64,000 bases of DNA, from NCBI RefSeq assembly GCF_002952215.1, contig NZ_CP022600.1, positions 2,480,001 to 2,544,000 of the forward strand. Direction: 5' to 3'. A program made the translations under genes and the position numbers. The first letter of the stretch is position 1. Each line of letters begins with the position of its first letter. Shown here one piece after another: positions 19,151-28,440 of this stretch. The stretch comes from Porphyrobacter sp. HT-58-2. GTDB lineage: Bacteria > Pseudomonadota > Alphaproteobacteria > Sphingomonadales > Sphingomonadaceae. The notes below the pieces were generated by a model. It was not told where the DNA came from. It did not search any database and saw only the letters and a program-made list of their open reading frames with translations.

Positions 19151-19648
19151 TCAGTTCGCCGCCGCGCTGTCGGCCTTGCTTTCGACCGCCAGCCTTGCAG
19201 GAACGCCGCGCGCGATGGTCGATTGCAGCGCAACGGTCTCCGGGCAGGCATCGCCGCACAGCGATTGCAGCTTGGCAAGATTGCGCTTGGCCTTTTCGAG
19301 CGCGCCCTTTTCCACCAGCGCCGCGCCTTCGCCCGAAATCGCGGCGAAATTGCCCGGATCACGCTCCAGCGCCTCACGGTAGTACCGGATCGCCTTGCCT
19401 TGTAGCCCGCTCTGACGCGCGGCTTCGGCAAGGTCGATGAAGATCGGGGTGTAACCCGGATCGACGGCCAGCGCCGCCTCGAAGGCGTCAATCGCGGCCT
19501 GAGTCTCGCCCGCCGACAATGCGGCCTGCCCCTGCGCGATCAGCACCTCGGCGCGCGGATCGGGCGTGCCGGGGCCACCGGCGCTGGTGATGCTCGCGGT
19601 GATCGCAAGACACAGCGAGAGAGCAGCGGCGGCAGGCGCAAAACGCAT
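19151..19648 (-). CDS. periplasmic TPR-repeat protein
   Basis: 165 residues from ATG at 19648, which has an AAGGAG ribosome site eight bases upstream. An N-terminal signal sequence (MRFAPAAAALSLCLAITASI) precedes about three TPR units: GQAALSAGETQAAIDAFEAA, PIFIDLAEAARQSGLQGKAI and FAAISGEGAALVEKGALEKA. Two Cys in LQSLCGDACPE may form a disulfide. TPR proteins of this sort scaffold periplasmic assemblies; the partner is unknown. It is transcribed towards rppH. Confidence 0.8.
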   Translation of the reverse strand: MRFAPAAAALSLCLAITASITSAGGPGTPDPRAEVLIAQGQAALSAGETQAAIDAFEAALAVDPGYTPIFIDLAEAARQSGLQGKAIRYYREALERDPGNFAAISGEGAALVEKGALEKAKRNLAKLQSLCGDACPETVALQSTIARGVPARLAVESKADSAAAN

Positions 19649-19710
19649 CAGAAGCTCCTTCAGGGCTTGGTTCCGGGAACCGTCAGGCTCGTCCATACCA
19701 TGCTAAGCTA

Positions 19711-20889
19711 TCATGGTGAACGCAAGCAGGCGATGAAAAAACCATCCGTGCCGTCGCGGTGCGGATCCATCCGCCATCCTTGCCCGCGCTGCCGTCCGAG
19801 CGGGAGCTTCAGCGCCTCGCTGCGCCAGCCGGGATGGCGGGTCAGGAAGGCGGCGATGCGGTCCGCCCCTTCGGCATCAAGCACCGAACAGGTGACGAAG
19901 CTGATACTGCCACCGGCACGCACCAGCTTCGCGGCCGTATCAAGCACGTGATCCTGAAGCCCGCTCAGCCGCGCCAGTTCGCCCTTGTCGAGTCGCCAGC
20001 GTCCCTCCGGGCTCCTGCGCCACGTCCCGCTGCCCGAACAGGGCGCGTCGACCAGCACGTGATCGGCCTTGCCCGCCCATGGCCCAAGCGCCGCCATCTC
20101 CCGGCCCGGATCGAGCAGCACGGTGTGATCGATGGCCGCCCCGGCGCGGGCAGCACGCGGCGCGAGATTGCCGAGGCGGCGCTTGTCGGTATCGGCAGCG
20201 ACAAGGCTCGCCGCATTGCCGAGCCTTGCGGCGAGCGCCAAGGTCTTGCCCCCGCCGCCGGCGCACAGATCAATGATGGTGTCGCCGGGGCTGACGGGCA
20301 GGGCCTCGACGATCAGCTGGCTGCCGAGATCCTGAATTTCGATCAGGCCATCAGCGTAAGCCTCCCACTGTTCAACGGGCGTGCCGGTTTCGAACCGCAG
20401 TCCTTGCGCGCTCGCGAGCGGCTCGCCCGGTTCGGGGAGCGCCAGCCCCGCGCGGTCGGCTTTCAGCGCATTGACCCGCACATCAAGCGGAGCGCGGTCC
20501 AGCAGCGCGGCGATTTCGCGCCCGCCGAGGTCCGATGCGCGCAAGGCCGCAGCGAGCCACTTGGGCGCAAGACCGGTGCTGGCGGCCTCCTCGCCCTCGG
20601 CACGCGGCGCAGGGCCGTGGGGGGAGCCATCGAACAGCGCGGCAAGGCTTGCGTCCTGCCCCGCCACCGCCAGCATCGCCGCGCGCCCGCTGGCCGGCAC
20701 CGGCCCGCACAGGCGGATCGCGCGATAGACCAGATCGCGCACCGCCCGGCGGTCCTTGGAACCGGCATAGCGGCGGGCGCGGAAATAGTCCGCAATGATG
20801 CGGTCGGCCGGCGCACCCTTGGCGCGTGCGGACGTGATGATGGTATCGAGCAGCTCGATCGCCGCCTGGACTCTAGCGGCGGGTGTCAT
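19711..20889 (-). CDS. RsmB/NOP-family RNA (cytosine-5) methyltransferase
   Basis: 392 residues. The N-terminal NusB-like region (MTPAARVQAAIELLDTIITS) is followed by the SAM-dependent domain: motif I IIDLCAGGGGKTLALA, motif IV VDAPCSGSGTWRRSPE and motif VI FVTCSVLDAEG with its catalytic Cys. It is expected to form 5-methylcytosine in 16S rRNA (C967-type). Nine bases separate it from guaB upstream on the same strand, so these are likely co-transcribed. Calling it RsmB itself rather than another NOP member is not certain. Confidence 0.9.
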   Translation of the reverse strand: MTPAARVQAAIELLDTIITSARAKGAPADRIIADYFRARRYAGSKDRRAVRDLVYRAIRLCGPVPASGRAAMLAVAGQDASLAALFDGSPHGPAPRAEGEEAASTGLAPKWLAAALRASDLGGREIAALLDRAPLDVRVNALKADRAGLALPEPGEPLASAQGLRFETGTPVEQWEAYADGLIEIQDLGSQLIVEALPVSPGDTIIDLCAGGGGKTLALAARLGNAASLVAADTDKRRLGNLAPRAARAGAAIDHTVLLDPGREMAALGPWAGKADHVLVDAPCSGSGTWRRSPEGRWRLDKGELARLSGLQDHVLDTAAKLVRAGGSISFVTCSVLDAEGADRIAAFLTRHPGWRSEALKLPLGRQRGQGWRMDPHRDGTDGFFIACLRSP

Positions 20890-20898
20890 GTCGAGGCC

Positions 20899-22440
<1,542 letters not shown>

Positions 22441-23946
22441 CTAGGGTGCCTCAGCGGCGGGTGGCTGATAGCGCGCCGGATCGGCGATTTGGCGGATCAG
22501 GGCCTCGTGCAGCAGCAGATCGTCGATCGCTCCACCGAGCTCAAGCGCTCCGGCCTCGTCCGAGGGGCGATGGTAGCGGGAGGAGAGAAAGGGGTTGAGC
22601 ACCCCACGGCTGCCATAGGTGCTCGACAGCAGCACCGTCGGCACACCGGCTTGCAGCAGCGCCCAGCCGTCCTGCCGCCGCAGGAAACTGTCGGCCAGCG
22701 CCTGATCGCCGAGCGCGCGGCCGCTGCGCGCGACGTGATCGAGGATCATGCCGTCGAGCGGTGTTTCGCCGCCTCCGATGAAGCCTAACGGACTGCCCGC
22801 CGGGGCCAGCGCGACCATGTCGAAGTTGAATGCCGCAACGATGCTTTCCAGCGGCACGGGCGAATCCCTCACAAAGGCGCGCGCGCCCAGCAGACCGGCT
22901 TCTTCGGCAGTGGTCGCCAGCACATAGATATCGCGGCCCATGGCCGGGCCACCCTTCAGCCGCCGCGCCAGTTCCAGCATCGCCGCAATCCCGCTGGCAT
23001 TGTCGGCAGCGCCGTTGCAGATCCTATCGACCGAGGCAGGCGGGCCGCATTCGCCAAGGTGATCCCAATGCCCCAGCAACAGCACCGCGCCCGATCCCGG
23101 CACAGCGCCGGGAATGCGGCCGAGGATGTTCTGGCTGGTGAACTCGCGCCGCTCGGCGCTTGCTTCGATATTGACCGCCAGATTGAGTTCGAGCGGAGCG
23201 AAGTCTGGCGCACCCGCATCGCGTTTCAGCCCTTCCCAGCGCCGCGCGCCCAGCACCCCGGCAATGGCACCATCAGTGATATAGGCCGACAGCGTATCCT
23301 GTTCCTCGCTCGCGAGGGCCACCCTCTCGCGGTCTCCCGTACGGCGCACCACCGCCAGCGCCGCGGCATCGGGCAGCACCGTCACCACCGCCGTCGCGCG
23401 CTGGGCGAACAGCGCCTCGCGCCGGGCGGCATCCTTGCCCGGATCGGCCAGCATCACCGCCACAGCGCCTGCCATCGCATCGCCAAGGACAGAGCCATCG
23501 CCAAAGCCCACGAACACGACCGGAACGCCAGTGCCGGGGCCGCCGATCGCCAGTGCGCGGCGGCGCGGCGTATAAACGACGGCATCATTGTCAGGCACGG
23601 TCACTGCCTGGCGCCCCTGCCCCAGCGTCAGCCGCCCGCCCAGCGGCATGGTCGCCACCAGATCGACCGGCATCCGCCAATAGGCACCGGGATCATTGGT
23701 GCCGGTGACAAGGCCGATCTCGCCCATGCGCCTTTCGAGATATTCGTACGTCGCCTGCCCGCCCGGCGTGCCGGGCTTGCGCCCCTGAAAGTCGTCGCTC
23801 GCCAGCACCCGTATATCGGCCATCATCCGTTCGGCAATGGCGCTGCGGGTGACATCGGGCGCGCTGGCAACCGGGGTGCGGGCGCAGGCGGCGAGCGTCA
23901 GGCTCGCCAGTACCAACACCAGCATCCGGGCGCGGGCAAGGATCAT
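22441..23946 (-). CDS. M28-family metallopeptidase lipoprotein
   Basis: 501 residues from ATG at 23946. A lipobox (SLTLAACARTP) predicts a lipoprotein. The M28 zinc site is recognisable from HWDHLGE, GAADNASGIAAMLELA and TTAEEAGLLGARAF; a PA-type insert precedes it (about residues 130-250). M28 enzymes are aminopeptidases or carboxypeptidases of the envelope. The start overlaps the stop of bdhA (ATGA), so translation is coupled to the 3-hydroxybutyrate dehydrogenase, an unexpected pairing by function. Confidence 0.9.
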   Translation of the reverse strand: MILARARMLVLVLASLTLAACARTPVASAPDVTRSAIAERMMADIRVLASDDFQGRKPGTPGGQATYEYLERRMGEIGLVTGTNDPGAYWRMPVDLVATMPLGGRLTLGQGRQAVTVPDNDAVVYTPRRRALAIGGPGTGVPVVFVGFGDGSVLGDAMAGAVAVMLADPGKDAARREALFAQRATAVVTVLPDAAALAVVRRTGDRERVALASEEQDTLSAYITDGAIAGVLGARRWEGLKRDAGAPDFAPLELNLAVNIEASAERREFTSQNILGRIPGAVPGSGAVLLLGHWDHLGECGPPASVDRICNGAADNASGIAAMLELARRLKGGPAMGRDIYVLATTAEEAGLLGARAFVRDSPVPLESIVAAFNFDMVALAPAGSPLGFIGGGETPLDGMILDHVARSGRALGDQALADSFLRRQDGWALLQAGVPTVLLSSTYGSRGVLNPFLSSRYHRPSDEAGALELGGAIDDLLLHEALIRQIADPARYQPPAAEAP

Positions 23947-24695
23947 TCGGCGGTCCAGCCCCCATCGATGGTATAGTTGGCTCCGGTGATCCCCCGCGCC
24001 GCATCGCCGCACAGGAACAGCGCCAGCGCGGCGACATCATCGGGCTGGATGAACTGCTTGGTCGGCTGCTTGGCGAGCAGCACGTCGTTCATCACCTGCT
24101 CGCGCGTCATCCCGCGCGCGGCCATGGTATCGGGGATCTGGTTTTCGACCAGCGGCGTCCAGACATAGCCGGGCGAAATGCAGTTGGCGGTGATCCCATG
24201 CGTCGCCAGTTCCAGCGCGATGGTCTTGGTGAAGCCCGCCAGCCCGTGCTTGGCCGCGACATAGGCGCTCTTGAACGGCGATGCGGCGAGCGAGTGGGCG
24301 CTGGCGGTGTTGATGATCCGGCCCCAGCCCTTCGCCTTCATCCCCGGGACCGCTGCCCGCGTGGTGTGGAACGCCGCCGACAGGTTCAGCGCCAGAATCG
24401 CATCCCATTTCTCCGCCGGAAACTCCTCCACCGGCGCAACGTGCTGCATCCCGGCATTATTGACGAGAACATCGACCGGGCCGACTTCCTCCATCATCGC
24501 CGCAATGGCGCGCGCATCCATCAGGTTTGCCGCATGATGGCTCGCCCCCAGCTCATCGCACAGGGCAGCAATGCTATCGGGGTCGCCAAAGCCGTTGAGG
24601 ATCACATCGGCCCCTGCCCCGGCCAGCGCGCGGGCTATCGCCAGTCCGATTCCCGAAGTCGAGCCGGTGACGAGAGCACGCTTGTCCTTGAGCAT
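23943..24695 (-). CDS. bdhA: D-3-hydroxybutyrate dehydrogenase (SDR)
   Basis: 250 residues, exact family length. Motifs: TGSTSGIGLAIARAL (cofactor), NNAGMQHVAPVEEFP, the SAHSLAASPFKSAYVAAKHG segment with Ser-Tyr-Lys, and the C-terminal QPTKQFIQPDDVAALALFLC. The NNAGMQHVAP and KQPTKQFI segments are characteristic of BdhA. It interconverts (R)-3-hydroxybutyrate and acetoacetate with NAD, linking polyhydroxybutyrate or ketone metabolism to the TCA cycle. phaC and the PhaZ-like gene at 58-61 kb are related in function but far away. Confidence 0.93.
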   Translation of the reverse strand: MLKDKRALVTGSTSGIGLAIARALAGAGADVILNGFGDPDSIAALCDELGASHHAANLMDARAIAAMMEEVGPVDVLVNNAGMQHVAPVEEFPAEKWDAILALNLSAAFHTTRAAVPGMKAKGWGRIINTASAHSLAASPFKSAYVAAKHGLAGFTKTIALELATHGITANCISPGYVWTPLVENQIPDTMAARGMTREQVMNDVLLAKQPTKQFIQPDDVAALALFLCGDAARGITGANYTIDGGWTAE

Positions 24696-24803
24696 TCAGC
24701 CTATCTCCTGCAGGTTCGCCCTGTTTGTGCATCGCTTTTGCCTTGCGATGTGCGGCTGTCCAGCAAATTGCTGTCGGGGACAGCGCGGGAGGGAGGATTA
24801 TCC

Positions 24804-25709
24804 ATGCGGTTAGGCCCGTTCGACACATCCAGCATCAAGGTTCGCTCCAGCGACGGCGGCGGGGGCGGCGGCGGGGGCGGCGGCGGGGTTGGCCGTGCCG
24901 GGGGGATCGGCTGCGGGACACTGCTGATCGCTTTGGTCGGTGCGCTGGTGTTCGGGATCGACCCGATGGCAACCATCGGTCTGGTCGAGAATGTCCAACA
25001 ACAGACCGCACCGGCAGGCTCAGTAACAGGCGGCAGCGGCGCAAGCGCCCTCAGCGAGACCGAGGTCTGCACCAGCAGCCCCTATGCGACCGAAGCCTGC
25101 AACGCGCTCACCAGCCTCAATGCCACATGGGAGGCCAGCTTTGCGCGCGCCGGGATCCCCTTCCAGCAACCGGTGCTCGATCTCTATCGCGGCGGGCGAG
25201 TGACCACCGATGGCTGCGGCAGCGCGACATCGGCGGTGGGGCCGTTCTACTGTCCGGCGGACATGGGCATCTATATCGATACCAGCTTCTATGACGAGCT
25301 GGCGCGGATGGCTGGCACGGGCGGTGACTTCGCGCGGCTTTACGTGATTGCCCATGAATATGGCCACCATATCCAGAACATCACCGGCCTTGCCCGCGAA
25401 GTGCGCGCCGCGCAGCAGCGCAACCCGGCCATCGCCAACCGCCTGCAGGTGGCGATGGAGTTGCAGGCCGATTGCTATGCCGGGATGTGGGCGGGCAAGA
25501 ACCGCGAACGGATCGAGCCGGGTGATCTGGAGGAAGGCCTCAAGGCTGCCAGCGCCATCGGCGACGACACGCTCCAACGCAATGCCGGACGCGCGATCAA
25601 TCCCGAAAACTTTACCCACGGCACCAGCCGCCAGCGCATGGCCGCGCTCAGGCTGGGGCTCGACGCGCGCAGCGACCGGGCGTGCGATGTGTTCTTCGAA
25701 GGAGGCTGA
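24804..25709 (+). CDS. YpfJ-type neutral zinc metallopeptidase
   Basis: 301 residues from ATG at 24804. After MRLGPFDTSSIKVRSSD comes an uninterrupted Gly tract (about residues 18-28), then one TM helix (GTLLIALVGALVFGI) and a large soluble domain. The zinc site HEYGHHIQNITG is near residue 184, followed by ELQADCYAGMWA, typical of this family (PF04228). The substrate is unknown. The following small secreted gene begins seven bases beyond the stop. The Gly tract is encoded by ggc/ggg repeats and may be length-variable. Confidence 0.93.
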   Translation: MRLGPFDTSSIKVRSSDGGGGGGGGGGGVGRAGGIGCGTLLIALVGALVFGIDPMATIGLVENVQQQTAPAGSVTGGSGASALSETEVCTSSPYATEACNALTSLNATWEASFARAGIPFQQPVLDLYRGGRVTTDGCGSATSAVGPFYCPADMGIYIDTSFYDELARMAGTGGDFARLYVIAHEYGHHIQNITGLAREVRAAQQRNPAIANRLQVAMELQADCYAGMWAGKNRERIEPGDLEEGLKAASAIGDDTLQRNAGRAINPENFTHGTSRQRMAALRLGLDARSDRACDVFFEGG

Positions 25710-25716
25710 AGCCGCC

Positions 25717-26217
25717 ATGCGCCCCGCACCCCTTGCTTTCGCTTTGCCCTTTGCACTGATGGCCGCGCCGCTTGCCGCACAGGTCATGCCCGAACCCGAT
25801 GCCGAAGAAGTAGCCAAAACCCCCTTGCGCGATCTCAACGTTGCCCGCCGCGACATTCCCGACGTGCTGCGCGCCGCTGCACGCGATCCCTACAGCATGG
25901 CGGGCCTTGGCGATTGCGATGCGATGGTCACCGCCATCGCGGCGCTCGATCAGGTGCTGGGCGCCGATTACGACATTGCCGATGATGACGGCAATGACCG
26001 CTTCAGCGAAGGGCGGATCGGGCAGAGCGTGGTTGGCTCGATCCTCCCCTTCCGCGGCATCGTGCGCGAGGTGACAGGGGCAGCGGGCAATGACCGCGCG
26101 CTGCGGGCAGCCTATACGGCGGGCATGGTGCGGCGCGCCTTCCTGAAAGGCTGGGGGCTTGGCAAGGGCTGCGCCTACCCCGCCCGGCCCAAGGCGGTGG
26201 GCGCAGGCGGGAACTGA
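25717..26217 (+). CDS. small secreted protein of unknown function
   Basis: 166 residues from ATG at 25717 with an AAGGAGG ribosome site around 25699. A signal peptide (LAFALPFALMAAPLAAQ) precedes a mature part with LGDCDAMVTAIAALDQVLGAD, an Asp-rich YDIADDDGND stretch, a hydrophobic SILPFRGIVREVTGAA segment and a single conserved-looking Cys near the end (GKGCAYPARP). I do not recognise the family. It follows the YpfJ-type gene closely and may share its transcript. It converges on the BlaR1-like gene. Confidence 0.75.
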   Translation: MRPAPLAFALPFALMAAPLAAQVMPEPDAEEVAKTPLRDLNVARRDIPDVLRAAARDPYSMAGLGDCDAMVTAIAALDQVLGADYDIADDDGNDRFSEGRIGQSVVGSILPFRGIVREVTGAAGNDRALRAAYTAGMVRRAFLKGWGLGKGCAYPARPKAVGAGGN

Positions 26218-26250
26218 CGCAGGCGCGCCCCGCCCGCGCTTTCAAGCAGG

Positions 26251-27918
26251 TCAGCCTCCCTTTTCCTTCCAGCGCGCAATCTGCCGGTCGAGCGTTTCCA
26301 GAACCTGCTTGCGGGTGTCTTCGGGGATGGACTTGTCGCTCGCGATTTCGGCGCGGGCCTGTTCCAGCCCGAGCCGCGCGGCCATGGGCATGCGCGGCTG
26401 GCAGATCATGATGGTCTTTTTGCCATCCTTGCCATTGATGATCTGCGCCTGGCCTTCGAAGGCAGACGTGCATTCCTTCATCACCATCACGTTGGGCGCA
26501 GCGCGCAAGGTCAGCACGTCGGCGCGGGCTTCGGCGAGCGCACGCGGCAGGTCGGGCGGCAGGCGCACGCCTTCGGCCAGTTCGGCGCGCAGTTCGGCGA
26601 TCATCGCATCGCGCTGCGCCGGATCGAGCGCGCCCGCGCCATCGCCGCTGGAGCGCAAGACCATCCTGAAACGGCGTTCCTTGCCGTCCTTCTCGCGCCA
26701 GACCTGTTCGGTAACCTGCTCCTGATCGCGGCCTTCCTCGCCCGCCTCGGCAGCGGCATCGTCGTCTGGACGCGCCATCCGCTTGATCACGAAGACGGCC
26801 ACATCGTCTTCGGCCTCCGGTGCCTCGGGCGCTTCGGGGGGCTGCGGCGGCGTGGGAGCATCGGGCGCAGCAGGGGCCGCCGGAGCCTCGGGCGGCGCAG
26901 GGGGTTCGGGTGCTTCGACCTGCGCTTCGGACGCTGCGTAGCTGATCGACGCGGTCAGCGGCAACGCCAGCAGGCCCGCGCCAAGCAGGGCGCGGCCCGC
27001 CAGACGGCGAGGCGGGGTGGGATCGGACATGGACAGGCTCCTCAGACGGTGAATGATCGATGTTTCCCCCAGCACCGGACAGGCCATCGGCGCGGCAAGC
27101 GCGGCATGGCCCGTCGCGCCGGGGGCTGCCGCGAAACCGGCGATAAGCGTGGCGTAGGTCGCGCGTTCCTGCGGGGTGCGCCGGGCCATCACCCGCGCAT
27201 CGCAGGCCGCCTCCTGATCGCGGCGCAGCGCCAGCCAGCCATAACGCCCGAGCGGATTGAACCAGTGCAGCGCGAACAGCGGCTGGACGATCATGTTGAC
27301 CAGCAGATCGCCGCCCCGGTGATGCGCCAGTTCATGCGCCAGCGCGAGATCGCGCGCCGTGCGGTCAGGCAGCGCCATGAAGCCGGGCGGCAGCGCGATC
27401 ACCGGATCGAGCACACCCATTGCCAGCGGCGCGGCCGTGGCCGGGGTCTCGACCAGCCGAACCTTGCCCAGCAATCCGCCAAAACCGCCCTCAGCGCGGC
27501 CGACCTCGCGCCCCTCTGCCAGCACATCATCACGCAGCGTGAAATAGGCACCAAAGCGCAAGGCAAGGGTCAGCATCGCCCCGCCCAGCCAGATCAACAG
27601 CAGTGTTTCAAGGATCGGCCAATCGGCCAGCGTCGCCAGCAGATCGAAGCCGCCGGGATCGGCAGCGGCAGAAGGCGCTGGCACAGGCTCCAGCACCAGC
27701 ACATCGGCTGCGACCGAGTCCGGCACGGCATCAGGGCGGGAGGGCGCCATCCATGCCGGCAGCGTCAGCGGCGGCAGGATCAGACGGGCAAGCGGCAAGG
27801 CCCACAGCGCATAGGCCACCTGCGGGCCGAAATGCCGCGTCACCGGGCGGCGCAGGATCAGCACAGCGGCGATCAGCACGCCGGTCCACACCAGCGTGTG
27901 CAACAACGCGGCGGTCAT
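26251..27918 (-). CDS. BlaR1/MecR1-like M56 membrane metalloprotease
   Basis: 555 residues. Several TM helices lie in the first 320 residues, with a cytoplasmic zinc-protease motif HELAHHRGGD near residue 194. Its C-terminus is not the penicillin-binding sensor domain of true BlaR1: after a Pro/Ala/Glu linker (about 330-375) comes a roughly 180-residue periplasmic segment of unknown type with two Cys (KECTS, MICQP). The stop-side neighbour is the BlaI-like gene, overlapping by four bases. By analogy it would sense an envelope signal and lead to cleavage of the BlaI-like repressor; the signal itself is unknown. Confidence 0.88.
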   Translation of the reverse strand: MTAALLHTLVWTGVLIAAVLILRRPVTRHFGPQVAYALWALPLARLILPPLTLPAWMAPSRPDAVPDSVAADVLVLEPVPAPSAAADPGGFDLLATLADWPILETLLLIWLGGAMLTLALRFGAYFTLRDDVLAEGREVGRAEGGFGGLLGKVRLVETPATAAPLAMGVLDPVIALPPGFMALPDRTARDLALAHELAHHRGGDLLVNMIVQPLFALHWFNPLGRYGWLALRRDQEAACDARVMARRTPQERATYATLIAGFAAAPGATGHAALAAPMACPVLGETSIIHRLRSLSMSDPTPPRRLAGRALLGAGLLALPLTASISYAASEAQVEAPEPPAPPEAPAAPAAPDAPTPPQPPEAPEAPEAEDDVAVFVIKRMARPDDDAAAEAGEEGRDQEQVTEQVWREKDGKERRFRMVLRSSGDGAGALDPAQRDAMIAELRAELAEGVRLPPDLPRALAEARADVLTLRAAPNVMVMKECTSAFEGQAQIINGKDGKKTIMICQPRMPMAARLGLEQARAEIASDKSIPEDTRKQVLETLDRQIARWKEKGG

Positions 27919-28316
27919 GGCCGCAGCTCCTTGAGCAGCTTCTCGATTTCGGCGAGGTCATCCTCGGTGAGCGCCTCGGTCTCGGCCAGATGCGCCACGA
28001 GCGAGACCGCACTGCCCCCGAACAGCCGCTCGACCAGTCGCCGACTCTCCCCGCCGACATAGGCCGCGCGGGCGATCAGCGGGCTGTAGAGAAACCGGCG
28101 CCCGTCAGGCTCGGCGGCCAGCGCACCCTTCTGAACGAGACGCGAAAGCAGGGTCTTGACCGTGGCGAGGCTCCAGCCGCGCTGCGAGCCGACTTCCTCG
28201 CAGACCTCGGCCGCGGTCTGGCGCGGACGATCCCACAGCACGTCCATCACCGCCAGTTCGGCCTCGGTGATGCGTTCGCCCGGCCCTTCGCCGGGATGGT
28301 CGCCTGAAGGGTTCAC
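27915..28316 (-). CDS. BlaI/MecI-family transcriptional repressor
   Basis: 133 residues from GTG 28316, which has a GAGGGAGA ribosome site six bases upstream. Winged-helix content is clear: ITEAELAVMDVLWDRPRQTA, then GWSLATVKTLLSRLVQKGAL and FLYSPLIARAAYVGGES, with a dimerisation helix at the C-terminus. Members repress beta-lactamase or envelope-stress genes and are cut by the partner protease. Two TACA-type dyads immediately upstream (28340-28349 and 28361-28370) are credible autoregulatory operators. Confidence 0.93.
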   Translation of the reverse strand: MNPSGDHPGEGPGERITEAELAVMDVLWDRPRQTAAEVCEEVGSQRGWSLATVKTLLSRLVQKGALAAEPDGRRFLYSPLIARAAYVGGESRRLVERLFGGSAVSLVAHLAETEALTEDDLAEIEKLLKELRP

Positions 28317-28339
28317 GCAGCGTCTCCCTCGCTTTCGAT

Positions 28340-28349
28340 TACGCCTGTA
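28340..28349. promoter_or_regulatory. BlaI-type operator half, proximal
   Basis: TACGCCTGTA, one mismatch from the TACA-N2-TGTA core. Its centre lies 21 bases, about two helical turns, from the perfect core at 28361-28370, which is how paired BlaI-family operators are usually placed. On the minus strand it overlaps TACAGG, a weak -10 candidate positioned 17 bases after a TTTACA -35 candidate. Confidence 0.6.
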
Positions 28350-28360
28350 GTCATTACGAT

Positions 28361-28370
28361 TACAGATGTA
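28361..28370. promoter_or_regulatory. BlaI-type operator, distal (perfect core)
   Basis: TACAGATGTA is an exact TACA-N2-TGTA palindrome of the BlaI/MecI type. It overlaps the minus-strand TTTACA (-35 candidate) of the BlaI-like gene and lies about 70 bases upstream of the divergent gene at 28441, so one repressor could control both directions. Promoter boxes are tentative; the dyad is directly visible. Confidence 0.7.
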
Positions 28371-28440
28371 AACCTTGCCCCTGCCTGAACAGCCCCCTTG
28401 CCCGCTTGCGCCTCGACAAAGCGCCGATATGCTGCGGCGA

